Assembly (NCBI GenBank): GCA_040218875.1
Contig: JAVJQP010000161.1
DNA: 64,000 bases
Origin: Coleofasciculus sp937127375
GTDB taxonomy: Bacteria; Cyanobacteriota; Cyanobacteriia; Cyanobacteriales; Coleofasciculaceae
Direction: 5' to 3' (one strand)
The notes beneath the pieces were generated by a model. The model was not told the DNA's origin. It saw only the letters and a program-made list of their open reading frames with translations, and did not search any database. The position numbers and the translations under genes are program-made. Below are positions 35,460 through 43,874 of the stretch, one piece after another. The number at the start of each line of letters is the position of its first letter. The stretch's first letter is position 1.

Positions 35460-36932
35460 CTAAAATTCGGTAAAGTCTGTATAGTGATCATTGGTGTAAT
35501 ATATTTTCCCATCACTACCGATCACAATTCTGTCTGAACCCCGATTTTTCCCCGTATAGGGATAAATATCATATTCCATGTAAGTCACTCCAGATGGCAG
35601 ATCCCCAGAACGGTTCTTATAGGGGCGATCGCCAACATATTGATTATTACCAATTTGAAAGCCATTCAGTTTTTTCTTTCCCACCTGAACTTGAATTTTT
35701 TTGGCGCTACTCACTTGACTAGCAAGGGTTTTCGCAGCCGACGGTACGGTTGCACCTTTTGGATCTCCTTTTTGATAGAGTACACGTCGGATAATTGGGT
35801 AGTGGAAGTCATGACTAGTTGCTAATTTAGTCTGAACAGACGATAGTGAAGTCTGCTGTACGACATGGGTCAATTCATGGGCAAGTAATTCCTGTCCATC
35901 CTTACTTCCAGGATTGTATTCGCCCTGCTTGAAGAAAACATCTTGTCCTGTTGTGAAAGCACGCGCCTGAATTGAGCGATTAAGCTGGTCTGATTGACTA
36001 TCAGTGTGTACTTTTACCCCCCTGAAATCATTACCAAATGCTTGTTCCATGGGTTCGCGGATATCCTCTGATAGGGATTGTCCCTGACCCCGTTTTTGTT
36101 GAATCGATTCTTCTAAGTTAACGGAGGAATTTCTACTCCCTGTTCCCGATTGGGATTTCCTCATTAACTTTAGGCTAATTTTTTTTTTATCTTCCTCTTC
36201 AGGAGGAATACCTTGACGCTGGATAGTGTCAGATTCGAGTTTGGCACTAACGGGGGTTTCTTCTTCCTCTTCTTCTGGTGGTAAAGTTTCCCGTTGTAGT
36301 GTCCCTGATTCGAGTTTGGCACTAACGGGGGTTTCTTCTTCCTCTTCTTCTGGTGGTAAAGTTTCCCGTTGTAGTGTCCCTGATTCGAGTTTGGCACTAA
36401 CGGGAGTTTCTTCTTCCTCTTCTTCTGGTGGTAAAGTTTCCCGTTGTAGTGTCCCTGATTCGAGTTTGGCACTAACGGGAGTTTCTTCTTCCTCTTCTTC
36501 TGGTGGTAGATTTTCCCGTTGTAGTGTTTTACCCTGAACCGACGGCTGACTCTGAGGCGAATTAATCTGATTGACGACTTGAGATGCTACTTGATCCGCT
36601 TCCTGCTCATACTTATCATTCGGTTCTCCAATCGTCAGCTTTGCCTGAATCGGTGTGGCGTTACTCGAAGGTACGGTGGGAATATTAGCGGCATTATAGC
36701 CAAAGCTCTCTGCTTGTTTGAGTTGAGCTTGGAGATCTGGCATCTCTTGTTTTGGCGAGGATGCCTGCTTGGGAGTACCGAAGGGACGAGTTTGCAAGAC
36801 ATTGGTTGTTGGTAACTCGGCTCGTCTCGCCTGGATACCTTTACCGAAGGGGCGCGGTTGTAAAGGATTCCGTACTGGTAAAGAAGTCGATTCCCAGGAT
36901 GTTTTTTTGTTAAGACGCCGTCGGCTACCCAT
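35460..36932 (-). CDS. DUF4157 (eCIS-core) polymorphic toxin with barnase-type RNase domain
   Basis: A 490-aa protein from ATG 36932 (gggaag upstream). Residues 1-90: leader with LxxRPFG boxes shared with the second effector. Residues 96-125: AKLTIGEPNDKYEQEADQVA, typical of DUF4157 proteins. About 135-245: acidic 25-residue repeats. About 280-365: DUF4157 with HELTH at 352-356, a zinc-protease-like motif. About 430-490: microbial RNase domain (LPSGVTYMEYDIYPYTGKN...GSDRIV...TNDHYTDF) with E453, R468 and H483 matching barnase E73, R87 and H102. DUF4157 proteins associate with contractile injection systems. The barstar gene follows. Confidence 0.9.
   Translation of the reverse strand: MGSRRRLNKKTSWESTSLPVRNPLQPRPFGKGIQARRAELPTTNVLQTRPFGTPKQASSPKQEMPDLQAQLKQAESFGYNAANIPTVPSSNATPIQAKLTIGEPNDKYEQEADQVASQVVNQINSPQSQPSVQGKTLQRENLPPEEEEEETPVSAKLESGTLQRETLPPEEEEEETPVSAKLESGTLQRETLPPEEEEEETPVSAKLESGTLQRETLPPEEEEEETPVSAKLESDTIQRQGIPPEEEDKKKISLKLMRKSQSGTGSRNSSVNLEESIQQKRGQGQSLSEDIREPMEQAFGNDFRGVKVHTDSQSDQLNRSIQARAFTTGQDVFFKQGEYNPGSKDGQELLAHELTHVVQQTSLSSVQTKLATSHDFHYPIIRRVLYQKGDPKGATVPSAAKTLASQVSSAKKIQVQVGKKKLNGFQIGNNQYVGDRPYKNRSGDLPSGVTYMEYDIYPYTGKNRGSDRIVIGSDGKIYYTNDHYTDFTEF
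36226..36530. repeat. Four tandem 75-bp in-frame repeats in the toxin gene
   Basis: Four nearly identical 75-base units encode LQRETLPPEEEEEETPVSAK plus LESGT. The unit is in frame, so copy number may change without breaking the gene. The reverse strand also stays open across it, which is an artefact. Confidence 0.9.
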
Positions 36933-37043
36933 GACCAGTCTTCCCAACTCAACTTGTGAATACTTAATATTATCCTGCACAAGTCCTTTATGCAATTCGC
37001 GATCGCTCAAATTGTTACGGAACTTTAGAAAATATAGTTCCGT

Positions 37044-37345
37044 TAGTGGTGAGGGAGGGCGGGTTTTGTTGTTCCGTTATTGGTGGGGAGGGCGGGTTTT
37101 GCTGTTCCGTTATTGGTGGGGAGGGCGGGTTTTGTTGTTCCGTTATTGGTGGGGAGGGCGGGTTTTGTTGTTCCGTTATTGGTGGGGAGGGCGGGTTTTG
37201 TTGTTCCGTTATTGGTGGATATCTGAATTTAGTCCCTAAACCCGCCCCTACAATTGTCCCTAAACCCGCCCCTACAATTGTCCCTAAACCCGCCCCTACA
37301 ATTGTCCCTAAACCCGCCTCTACAATTGTGCCTAAACCCGCCTCT
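37044..37345. repeat. Compound repeat array, right flank (inverted copy)
   Basis: Five units of gttccgttattggtggggag plus ggcgggttttg are followed by gatatctgaattta and five units of aaacccgcc(c/t)ctacaattg. It is the reverse complement of the array at 33570-33790, so the two bracket the toxin/immunity genes as inverted repeats. Confidence 0.88.
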
Positions 37346-37373
37346 ACAGTTGAATTTCCCGATAAAATAGGGG

Positions 37374-39311
37374 TTAAAAATTGTCGATCGCGACGGGTTC
37401 AATGGGTTCGGCTAACTCAAACCCGAATATCCGTGAATAAAAGTATAACTCGGCTTCCAAGGTGCGCTTGATGTTCTGTGCCCGTCGGAATCCATGCTGT
37501 TCTTCGGGGTAGGTGATGTATGCGACAGGTAATCCCTTTGCTTTTAACGCCTCCACCATTGTCTCGGCTTGATTCGGGGGAACCACCTTATCCTCTAACC
37601 CTTGGAAGAAAATCACCGGACAGGACAATTTATCGGTAAAATGAATGGGCGATCGCACTTTGTACAAGTCTTGGCGTTCTGGATAAGCACCAATTAATCC
37701 ATCCAGGTAACGGGATTCAAATTTATGGGTGTCGGTGGCTAGGGTTTCCAAATCGCTGACGCCGTAATAACTCGCCCCAGCTTTAAATACATCTCGGAAG
37801 GTAAGGGCGGCTAAGGTAGTATACCCCCCAGCGCTACCGCCTGCGATCGCTAAACGTTTTTCATCAACGAATCCTTGTTCAGCCAGGTACTTTGCACCAT
37901 TGGCGCAGTCATCGACATCGACTATTCCCCACTGATTCTGGAGGCGTTGGCGATACTCGCGTCCATACCCTGTACTTCCACCATAGTTAACATCTAAGAA
38001 GGCAAAGCCGCGACTTGTCCAATATTGAATCTTGAGATTAAAGGTACTGGATGTGGATGCAGTTGGTCCACCATGACTTTTGACAATCAGAGGCGGTTTC
38101 TCAGTTTCGGGCGCTTGATAGTCTTTATTTTGCGGGGGATAGAAGAAGCCGTAAGCGATTTTACCGTTTTCAGTGGGAAATGCGATCGCCTGGGGGGTAG
38201 AGAGGTATCCTTTATCTATGTCTAATGTTGTCGATTGACGCAGAACCTCTATCTGTTGCTTGATTAAGTCCATTTGGACTACGGCGGTGGGTTCGGTAGC
38301 GGAACCGCCAATAAAGACAACACGATCCTCGGTTGCTTGTACCGATGAAATACTGGTATAAGGGGTTTCAATCGGATTTAATTGTTTCGTATCGAGATCG
38401 ATACTCCCCAAGCACCATCGACCCTCTAAAGTATAAGCACAGATTAGGCGATCGCTCGATGAAATGCCATAAGTAGACATCCCAAACACCCATTGAGGAA
38501 GACCAAACTCCGCCTCCATTTCACACAGAGGTTCGATCCCTTGCTGATTCCAGCGATAAAGATTCCACCACCCTGTCCGATCTGAAACAAAGTATAATGT
38601 GCCATCAGCAGACCATTCAGGTTTAAAGATTGACTCGTCAACCCCACCTGCAATACATTTAGCTTCACCCAATAATCCATTCCCTTGAATCGGCGCAACC
38701 CACAGTTGTGTCCCATCCCATGGCATATTGGGATGATTCCAGGTCAACCAGGCTAACTGAGAACCATCTGGACTCAATCGGGGTGAGGCGTAGAAGTCAT
38801 GTCCTGAAGCGATAATTTGGATAGAGTCACTATTGTTTAAAGGAATACTGACTAAGGTGTTAACGGGTTCTGCACCTTCACTGCTGTGATCTTCGCGCAC
38901 ACAAATCAGCCGTTGTCCCTGGGAGTCAATTACTAGATCAGCATAGCGGAGAGACTTCCCGGACTCTGGAGTGATGGGTTGAGGTTCTGCATCACCCGTC
39001 TGCTGGTAAAGGCGCTGATCCTGATAATTAGCAAAATAAATGATGCCATCTTTAACCGCATAAGCACCACCACCATATTCATGAACACGAGTCCGCACAT
39101 TAAACGGAGAAGGCGTAATATCTGCGATCGCGCCATTCCCTTTACGTCGTACAATCACATTACGTCCGGCTTCCATGGGTCGCGCTTCGATCCAGTAGGT
39201 ATCCGTACCATCTAGGGTAATACTACCTAAGCCAATCGTACCCGCCACAATGAGTTCGGCGGCGATGGGAGAATTCCAGGAACCGTAGGGAGCAATTTGT
39301 GGTTGAGTCAT
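37374..39311 (-). CDS. S9-family prolyl oligopeptidase-like peptidase
   Basis: A 645-aa protein. The N-terminal two thirds form a beta-propeller (repeated SPDGSQLAWL and WSADGTLYFVSD units), and the C-terminal alpha/beta-hydrolase domain has GGSAGGYTTLAALTF with the nucleophile Ser, GLEDKVVPPNQAE with the Asp and EEQHGFRRAQN with the His. The family includes dipeptidyl aminopeptidases and acylaminoacyl peptidases that trim short peptides. There is no signal peptide, so it is cytoplasmic. The next repeat array ends 29 bases from its stop. Confidence 0.93.
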   Translation of the reverse strand: MTQPQIAPYGSWNSPIAAELIVAGTIGLGSITLDGTDTYWIEARPMEAGRNVIVRRKGNGAIADITPSPFNVRTRVHEYGGGAYAVKDGIIYFANYQDQRLYQQTGDAEPQPITPESGKSLRYADLVIDSQGQRLICVREDHSSEGAEPVNTLVSIPLNNSDSIQIIASGHDFYASPRLSPDGSQLAWLTWNHPNMPWDGTQLWVAPIQGNGLLGEAKCIAGGVDESIFKPEWSADGTLYFVSDRTGWWNLYRWNQQGIEPLCEMEAEFGLPQWVFGMSTYGISSSDRLICAYTLEGRWCLGSIDLDTKQLNPIETPYTSISSVQATEDRVVFIGGSATEPTAVVQMDLIKQQIEVLRQSTTLDIDKGYLSTPQAIAFPTENGKIAYGFFYPPQNKDYQAPETEKPPLIVKSHGGPTASTSSTFNLKIQYWTSRGFAFLDVNYGGSTGYGREYRQRLQNQWGIVDVDDCANGAKYLAEQGFVDEKRLAIAGGSAGGYTTLAALTFRDVFKAGASYYGVSDLETLATDTHKFESRYLDGLIGAYPERQDLYKVRSPIHFTDKLSCPVIFFQGLEDKVVPPNQAETMVEALKAKGLPVAYITYPEEQHGFRRAQNIKRTLEAELYFYSRIFGFELAEPIEPVAIDNF

Positions 39312-39652
39312 TGTTAATTGTCTCTGGGTTTTACCAAACTTTATAAACTAATCTATAGTTTTAATATAGATGTTTACATTTAGAATCAAACTGAAATCTC
39401 TTTTTTAAAATTCCTTCGTATTTATCCATAAATAGTTGGGTACAATGACCAAAAGGCTTTCCTCCGTACAACAGGCTTATTCCGATACATAACGGCTTGC
39501 CGTGCTTTACGTAGTTTTACGGAATCAGCTTCCTGTTTGTCAAGCCCAGGCAAAAACGTGGTTACAGCACTATCAAGACATCAGCCCCACATCCGCTGTC
39601 ATCGCCCTCTTCTAAATTAAAGTAAAAAAAGATACGATACAATACACGAATC
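39312..39652. other. Intergenic region between S9 peptidase and PEP-CTERM cluster
   Basis: Contains the promoter side of the S9 gene and nothing else recognised. No ORF above background and no repeat shared with the rest of the window. Confidence 0.4.
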
Positions 39653-39790
39653 ATTATAAAGCTTTGATGAAGTCAAGGACTTCTTATATAAAGATTTAGT
39701 AAAGATAGATAGAAATACTTTCCAAGCAAATAAATTGGGTATAAACTAAAAAACTAGATACATGGTTAGTATTTTAGCCAGTCATAAAAA
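39653..39790 (+). promoter_or_regulatory. Shared upstream element, PEP-CTERM copy 1
   Basis: ataaagctttgatgaagtca, then tatataaagatt, a run ending gaaatacttt, and a gggtataaact box. The same order recurs upstream of copies 3 and 4, in part before copy 2, and in the solo remnant. It probably holds the promoter. Confidence 0.65.
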
Positions 39791-39791
39791 C

Positions 39792-39890
39792 AAGGCGACT
39801 CTCTTGGGAAGGTCTTAACCGTCCCTTTTCAATAGCCTGAACCCTTGATTAAGCTTTCCCCGGTTCAGCGTCTATATCTTAGCCGCTAGT
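39792..39890 (+). ncRNA. Candidate structured 5' leader, PEP-CTERM copy 1
   Basis: A hairpin gggaaggtcttaaccgtccc and a second pairing of cctgaacc with ggttcag are enclosed by ggcgact...agccgct. The same elements exist with altered but still pairing bases in copies 2 and 3. Function unknown; it may control expression of the secreted protein. Confidence 0.55.
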
Positions 39891-39979
39891 TCTAAAGATA
39901 TTTTTCTTAACATCTACTGGCTCATACTAACTCACTTTGTGAACTTTAGTCAAGTTGATGACATAAGGAGAAGTTCAGT

Positions 39980-40711
39980 ATGAACCGTCTAAGTTTAATC
40001 GCGATCGCCTGTGCAGCTAGCACAACCGCCTTAGGATTGTTGACCAGTCCGGCTCAAGCCGTATCATTAGGAGAATTAATCGAAAGTAATGGTACTTTCA
40101 CAGATGAGCATCTGACGTTTAGCAACTTCAACGTCCAATATGCTTGCCTTGATTTTAGTAACCCGAATGCCACTTGTGAAGATCTATATGAAGCGGGTCA
40201 TGTTCGTCCGCTTAGTGCCTTCCAAATAGGAGTTGGTCCAGCCACCACACCTCACGGTCCAGGAATACGGTTTAATGACTTTTTCCGAGCAGAGGAAGGT
40301 TACGGAATTGATATAGCTCTCAGCTATGATGTAACATCTACAAAACCAATTGATGGTATTCACCTCAGTTTTGATGCCGTTGTAGATTCTGGACAAGTCG
40401 AAATCATTGAGACAGCATCAGATATGAGTGGTAATGTTCTTGGACAACTCTTTGCCGATAATATTACAGGGGGTGCTTTTCCTGACCTAGCCGATTCGGA
40501 TACCTTTGATCAACCCGTCTATGAGTTTCAGATTCTCAAGAATATTAATCTGACCAGTGAAATTGGTACGGGTTTATCCAATATGACGACCATTGACCAG
40601 GAATATACCACACCAGTTCCCGAACCTCTGACAATCCTGGGTTCAGCGGCTGCTTTAGGGTTTGGCGTCGCCTTTAAGAAAGAGCAGTCGAGAAAGAAAA
40701 GCCAGAAGTAA
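39980..40711 (+). CDS. PEP-CTERM secreted protein, copy 1
   Basis: A 243-aa protein. Residues 1-27 form a signal peptide ending AQA. The C-terminus is a PEP-CTERM sorting signal: VPEPLTILGSAAALGFGVAF followed by a basic KKEQSRKK tail. Exosortase would cleave at the PEP motif and attach or release the protein at the cell surface; no exosortase gene is in the window. The mature part has two conserved Cys (YACLDF, NATCEDL) and FNDFFRAEEGYG. aggagaagttcagt precedes the ATG. First of a tandem paralog family. Confidence 0.88.
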   Translation: MNRLSLIAIACAASTTALGLLTSPAQAVSLGELIESNGTFTDEHLTFSNFNVQYACLDFSNPNATCEDLYEAGHVRPLSAFQIGVGPATTPHGPGIRFNDFFRAEEGYGIDIALSYDVTSTKPIDGIHLSFDAVVDSGQVEIIETASDMSGNVLGQLFADNITGGAFPDLADSDTFDQPVYEFQILKNINLTSEIGTGLSNMTTIDQEYTTPVPEPLTILGSAAALGFGVAFKKEQSRKKSQK

Positions 40712-40864
40712 AAAGTGACCTGAACCCTGTACGGTCAAGGAGCATAATCCCACTTGATTTAGGCGAAGTCGGTGTAGGTAAAATTTGGTGAGATAGCAAT
40801 TAGCTATTAGCCCAATCCTTGCCCTGATCGCCAAAAATGAAACCGTTCAGTTCCGAAAATTTTA

Positions 40865-40900
40865 CCGCCCTTAACCCGCCATGGGTCGGGCGGCTTTTTG
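40865..40900 (+). terminator. Terminator after PEP-CTERM copy 1
   Basis: ccgccc (40865-40870) pairs with gggcgg (40888-40893), followed by ctttttg. The same terminator type follows every paralog. Confidence 0.75.
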
Positions 40901-40905
40901 TCTGA

Positions 40906-41018
40906 TTTTATATAAAGATTTCTTAAAAGTAAGTATAAATACTTTCTCAACCCAGCAATCAGGTATAAACTGATTAGAAATTGGATAAATGGTTAGTATT
41001 TAAGCCAGTCTTAAAACT
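40906..41018 (+). promoter_or_regulatory. Shared upstream element, PEP-CTERM copy 2
   Basis: Begins at tatataaagatt and continues through aatactttc, aggtataaact and ggttagtatttaagccagtc, as in the other copies. The 5' part (ttgatgaagtcaagg) is missing here. Confidence 0.6.
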
Positions 41019-41116
41019 AAGGCGACTTGCTGTAGAAGGGTTTAACCCTCTCTTCTCAAATAGCTTGAACTCTTGATTCAGCTTTCCCAGGTTCAGAATC
41101 TATTTTTAGCCGCCAC
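41019..41116 (+). ncRNA. Candidate structured 5' leader, PEP-CTERM copy 2
   Basis: The hairpin agggtttaaccct and the pairing cttgaact with ggttcag are enclosed by aaggcgact...agccgcc. Stem bases differ from copies 1 and 3 but still pair. Confidence 0.55.
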
Positions 41117-41206
41117 TTCTCGGATATTTTTATTTAACTTATTCTGGCTCATACTAACTTAATTTGTGAACTTTTGTCAACGTGGTGATATCAGGAGAAG
41201 TTCAGT

Positions 41207-41932
41207 ATGAACCATCTAAGTAAAATCGGCATCGCCTGTGCCGTCGGCGCTACCGCCGTTTTGGGATTGGCTGCTAGTCCGTCTCAAACCGTGTCTTTAG
41301 GAGAATTAATTGAGAGTAATGGCACGTTCCAAAATAAGCATCTGACCTTTAGCAATTTCAGCTTCCAACTTGCTTGTCTGGATTTCAATAACCCTAATGC
41401 GACTTGTGAAGAACTATTTGAGGTGGGTCATGTTCGTCCAATCAATCCCTTCAAAATTCAGGTCAGTCCAACTACCCATCCTGGTAATCCGGGATTGCAG
41501 TTTAAGGATTTTTTCCGAGTTGAGGATGGTTATGGAGTTGATTTAGCCCTCAGCTATGATGTAACATCCACAAAACCCATTCAGAGCATTCACCTAGATT
41601 TTGATGCTGTTTTAGATTCGGGGCAAGTCGAAATCATTGAGACGGTGTCAGATATGAATGGTAATCCCATTGGACAACTCTTTGCGGATAATATCACCAG
41701 AAATAATGTTCCTGACCTAGGAGACTCAGATGTCTTCGATATACCCGTCACCCAGTTTCATGTACTCAAGGATATTAATCTGACCAGTTTACCGGGTACG
41801 GGTATACCCACGATGACAACCATTGAGCAGGGATATGCTGTCCCTGAACCCCTAACCATTCTGGGTTCAGTCGTGGCTTTAGGGTTTGGCGTCGCCTTGA
41901 AGAAAGAGCAGTCGAGGAAGCATAAAACGTAA
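41207..41932 (+). CDS. PEP-CTERM secreted protein, copy 2
   Basis: A 241-aa paralog of copy 1, about two thirds identical by eye. The C-terminal VPEPLTILGSVVALGFGVAL and basic tail are intact. The signal-peptide end reads SPSQTVSLG rather than SPAQAVSLG, so the usual Ala at the signal-peptidase site is lost and cleavage may be shifted or weaker. aggagaagttcagt precedes the ATG as in copy 1. Surface protein of unknown function. Confidence 0.87.
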   Translation: MNHLSKIGIACAVGATAVLGLAASPSQTVSLGELIESNGTFQNKHLTFSNFSFQLACLDFNNPNATCEELFEVGHVRPINPFKIQVSPTTHPGNPGLQFKDFFRVEDGYGVDLALSYDVTSTKPIQSIHLDFDAVLDSGQVEIIETVSDMNGNPIGQLFADNITRNNVPDLGDSDVFDIPVTQFHVLKDINLTSLPGTGIPTMTTIEQGYAVPEPLTILGSVVALGFGVALKKEQSRKHKT

Positions 41933-41982
41933 GCTTTGCCCCGATAGGCAAAGAATCTAACAATTTAGTCATTGGACTTTTA

Positions 41983-42019
41983 CCACCCTTAACCACTCAG
42001 TTGTTGGGGCGGTTTTTTG
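41983..42019 (+). terminator. Terminator after PEP-CTERM copy 2
   Basis: ccaccc (41983-41988) pairs with ggggcgg, allowing wobble, followed by six T. Confidence 0.7.
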
Positions 42020-42126
42020 TGGAATGGGCAATTTTAAATTAACCAATTAATTGTCAATCATCAAAACCGACACAGAATTACGCCAGTCTTGTAGGTCGTG
42101 AAAAGCACTCAAGTCAACATAAAACT

Positions 42127-42260
42127 TCATAAAGCCTTGATGAAGCAAAAACTTTTTTAGATAAAGATTCAACCAATATCCGCCTAAATACTTTCCAGTT
42201 AAATAAATAGCAGATAAACTTAGAAAGTAGATAAAGGGTTAGTGGTTAAGCCAGTCCAAA
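42127..42260 (+). promoter_or_regulatory. Shared upstream element, PEP-CTERM copy 3
   Basis: cataaagccttgatgaagca, gataaagattc, aatactttcc and ggttagtggttaagccagtc follow the order seen at copy 1. Confidence 0.65.
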
Positions 42261-42264
42261 CAAA

Positions 42265-42370
42265 AAGGCGGCTTCCTTGAAAAGGAATTAACCTTCTGAT
42301 TTCAAATAGATTGAACGCTTTGAGTAAGCTTTTCTCAAGTTCAAAATCTATTCTTATTCTTAGCCGCCAC
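42265..42370 (+). ncRNA. Candidate structured 5' leader, PEP-CTERM copy 3
   Basis: The outer stem is perfect here (ggcggct with agccgcc). Inside are aagg...cctt and agattgaac pairing with gttcaaaatct. This copy supplies the clearest compensatory change relative to copies 1 and 2. Confidence 0.6.
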
Positions 42371-42466
42371 TTTCAAATACTCTTTCTTATTTATACTGGC
42401 TCATGCTAACTTACTTTGTGGACTGTCGTCAACTTTGTGATATTTGATATTAAGGAGAAGTTCAGT

Positions 42467-43201
42467 ATGAACCGTCTAAGTGCAATCGCCATCGCCTGTG
42501 CCGCAAGTGCTACCGCTGTTTTGGGATTGGTAACCCGTCCAGCACAAGCCGTATCATTAGGGGAATTAATCCGAGATAACGGCACTGTCCAAGATGAGTA
42601 TATGACCTTTAGCAATTTCACATTTGCGTATACTTGTCAGGATTACAGTGACCCTAATGCGACTTGTGACAAGCTATTTACCGATGGTCATGTGCGTCCC
42701 ATTAGTCCCTTCCAAATTGGGGTAGGACCAGGAACCTCCCCTCATAGTCCAGGATTACAGATTAATGACTTTTTCCGAGCGGAGGATGGCTACAGAATTG
42801 ATTTAGACATCAGCTATGATGTAGAATCAACAAAACCCATTCAGAAGTCTGACCTAAGTTTTGATGCAGTTATCGGTTCTGGACGAGTTGAAGTGACTGA
42901 TACAATATCAGATATGAATGGTAATGAAGTTGGACGCCTCTTTGCCGATAATATTAGAGACAATGATGTTCCTTTCCTCGCCGATTCGGTGGTCTTTGAT
43001 AGGTCTGTCACTCAGTTTCAGGTACTCAAGCAGATTAGTATGAACAGTGAACCGGGTACAGGTCTATCGAATATGACCACGATTGACCAAGAATATGCCC
43101 CGGTTCCCGAACCCCTGACCATCCTGGGTTCAGCCGCCGCTTTAGGGTTTGGTGTCGCCTTCAAGAAAGAACATTCGCGGAAAAAGAAAAACCCAAAGTA
43201 A
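42467..43201 (+). CDS. PEP-CTERM secreted protein, copy 3
   Basis: A 244-aa paralog. The signal peptide ends PAQAVSLG, and the C-terminus has PVPEPLTILGSAAALGFGVAF with a basic tail. ATG 42467 is chosen because it follows the conserved aggagaagttcagt and aligns with copies 1 and 2; the longer ORF from 42416 adds 17 unrelated residues. Two Cys (YTCQDY, NATCDKL) are conserved. Function unknown. Confidence 0.87.
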   Translation: MNRLSAIAIACAASATAVLGLVTRPAQAVSLGELIRDNGTVQDEYMTFSNFTFAYTCQDYSDPNATCDKLFTDGHVRPISPFQIGVGPGTSPHSPGLQINDFFRAEDGYRIDLDISYDVESTKPIQKSDLSFDAVIGSGRVEVTDTISDMNGNEVGRLFADNIRDNDVPFLADSVVFDRSVTQFQVLKQISMNSEPGTGLSNMTTIDQEYAPVPEPLTILGSAAALGFGVAFKKEHSRKKKNPK

Positions 43202-43353
43202 ACAGCCGCGTTAACCATCTATCCTCAAGTGTGATAAATTCCACTTGATTGGGACGAAGCATTTGGACAGTCAATGGGAGATAGCGATTAGCGGTCAGCC
43301 AAATCCTTGTCCCGATGAGCAAAGAATCTCACCATTCAGTCGTTGGCATTTTA

Positions 43354-43390
43354 CCGCCCTTAACCACCTAGTTGGTTGGGCGGGTTTTTG
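43354..43390 (+). terminator. Terminator after PEP-CTERM copy 3
   Basis: ccgccc (43354-43359) pairs with gggcgg (43378-43383), followed by gttttt. Confidence 0.75.
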
Positions 43391-43639
43391 TGGAATTGGC
43401 AATTTCTCTTGTCGAGACGTTTCGCCGGAACCTCTCGATAAGGTATTACTCCATTATCAAAATAAAAATAAGAGATTCTTGAAGGTTAATATATATGTGT
43501 ATCAATAAGTAAAATTACTCAATCACTCACTCAAATCACATCCTCAGTAGGACTTGTTAGAAATGAACGAGATCGCCGGACTATTTTCTCCGTATATTTA
43601 CGGAATTGCCACGGATTCTGATCAAGGACAGTAATCCTA

Positions 43640-43742
43640 GGGCGTCACCCAGTCCAGATAAGGATTTGAGCTAGCAAGCATTCTTGATCTGCCATGGCGT
43701 GAAGGCAGATGAACTCCAGAGCTAGGGATGGAACCACGCCGA
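43640..43742. other. GC-rich structured intergenic element
   Basis: An outer pairing ggcgt (43641-43645) with acgcc (43736-43740) encloses a 7-bp perfect hairpin atctgcc/ggcagat (43687-43693 with 43704-43710). Composition differs from the AT-rich surroundings. No match to a riboswitch class I know; could be an RNA element or a repeat. Confidence 0.35.
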
Positions 43743-43780
43743 CACCCAAGGTAGCTAAGGACACACATCATACACAAAAC

Positions 43781-43872
43781 TTTATAAAGTTTTGATGAAG
43801 TCAAGGGCTAGTTCTATAAAGATTCTGTGAAGATACGAAAAATATCTTGCCACGAAAATTAGTTCGTTATAC
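43781..43872 (+). promoter_or_regulatory. Shared upstream element, PEP-CTERM copy 4 (orphaned)
   Basis: aactttataaagttttgatg, ctataaagatt and a gttatac box match the other upstream elements. It is joined directly to the middle of the coding sequence: leader RNA, start and signal peptide are absent. Confidence 0.6.
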
Positions 43873-43874
43873 AT

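Noticed and set aside
36226..36537. A plus-strand ORF rich in Ser opposite the toxin gene
   Set aside because: It is the complement of the four 75-bp repeats; its open frame follows from the repeat composition.
33962..37010. A complete contractile injection system
   Set aside because: Only DUF4157/effector-type genes are present; no sheath, tube, spike or AAA ATPase was found in the window.
36769..37471. Two plus-strand ORFs with repeated GGEGGFCCSVI-like and GGRVLLFRYWW-like units
   Set aside because: They are translations of the non-coding compound repeat array at 37044-37345.
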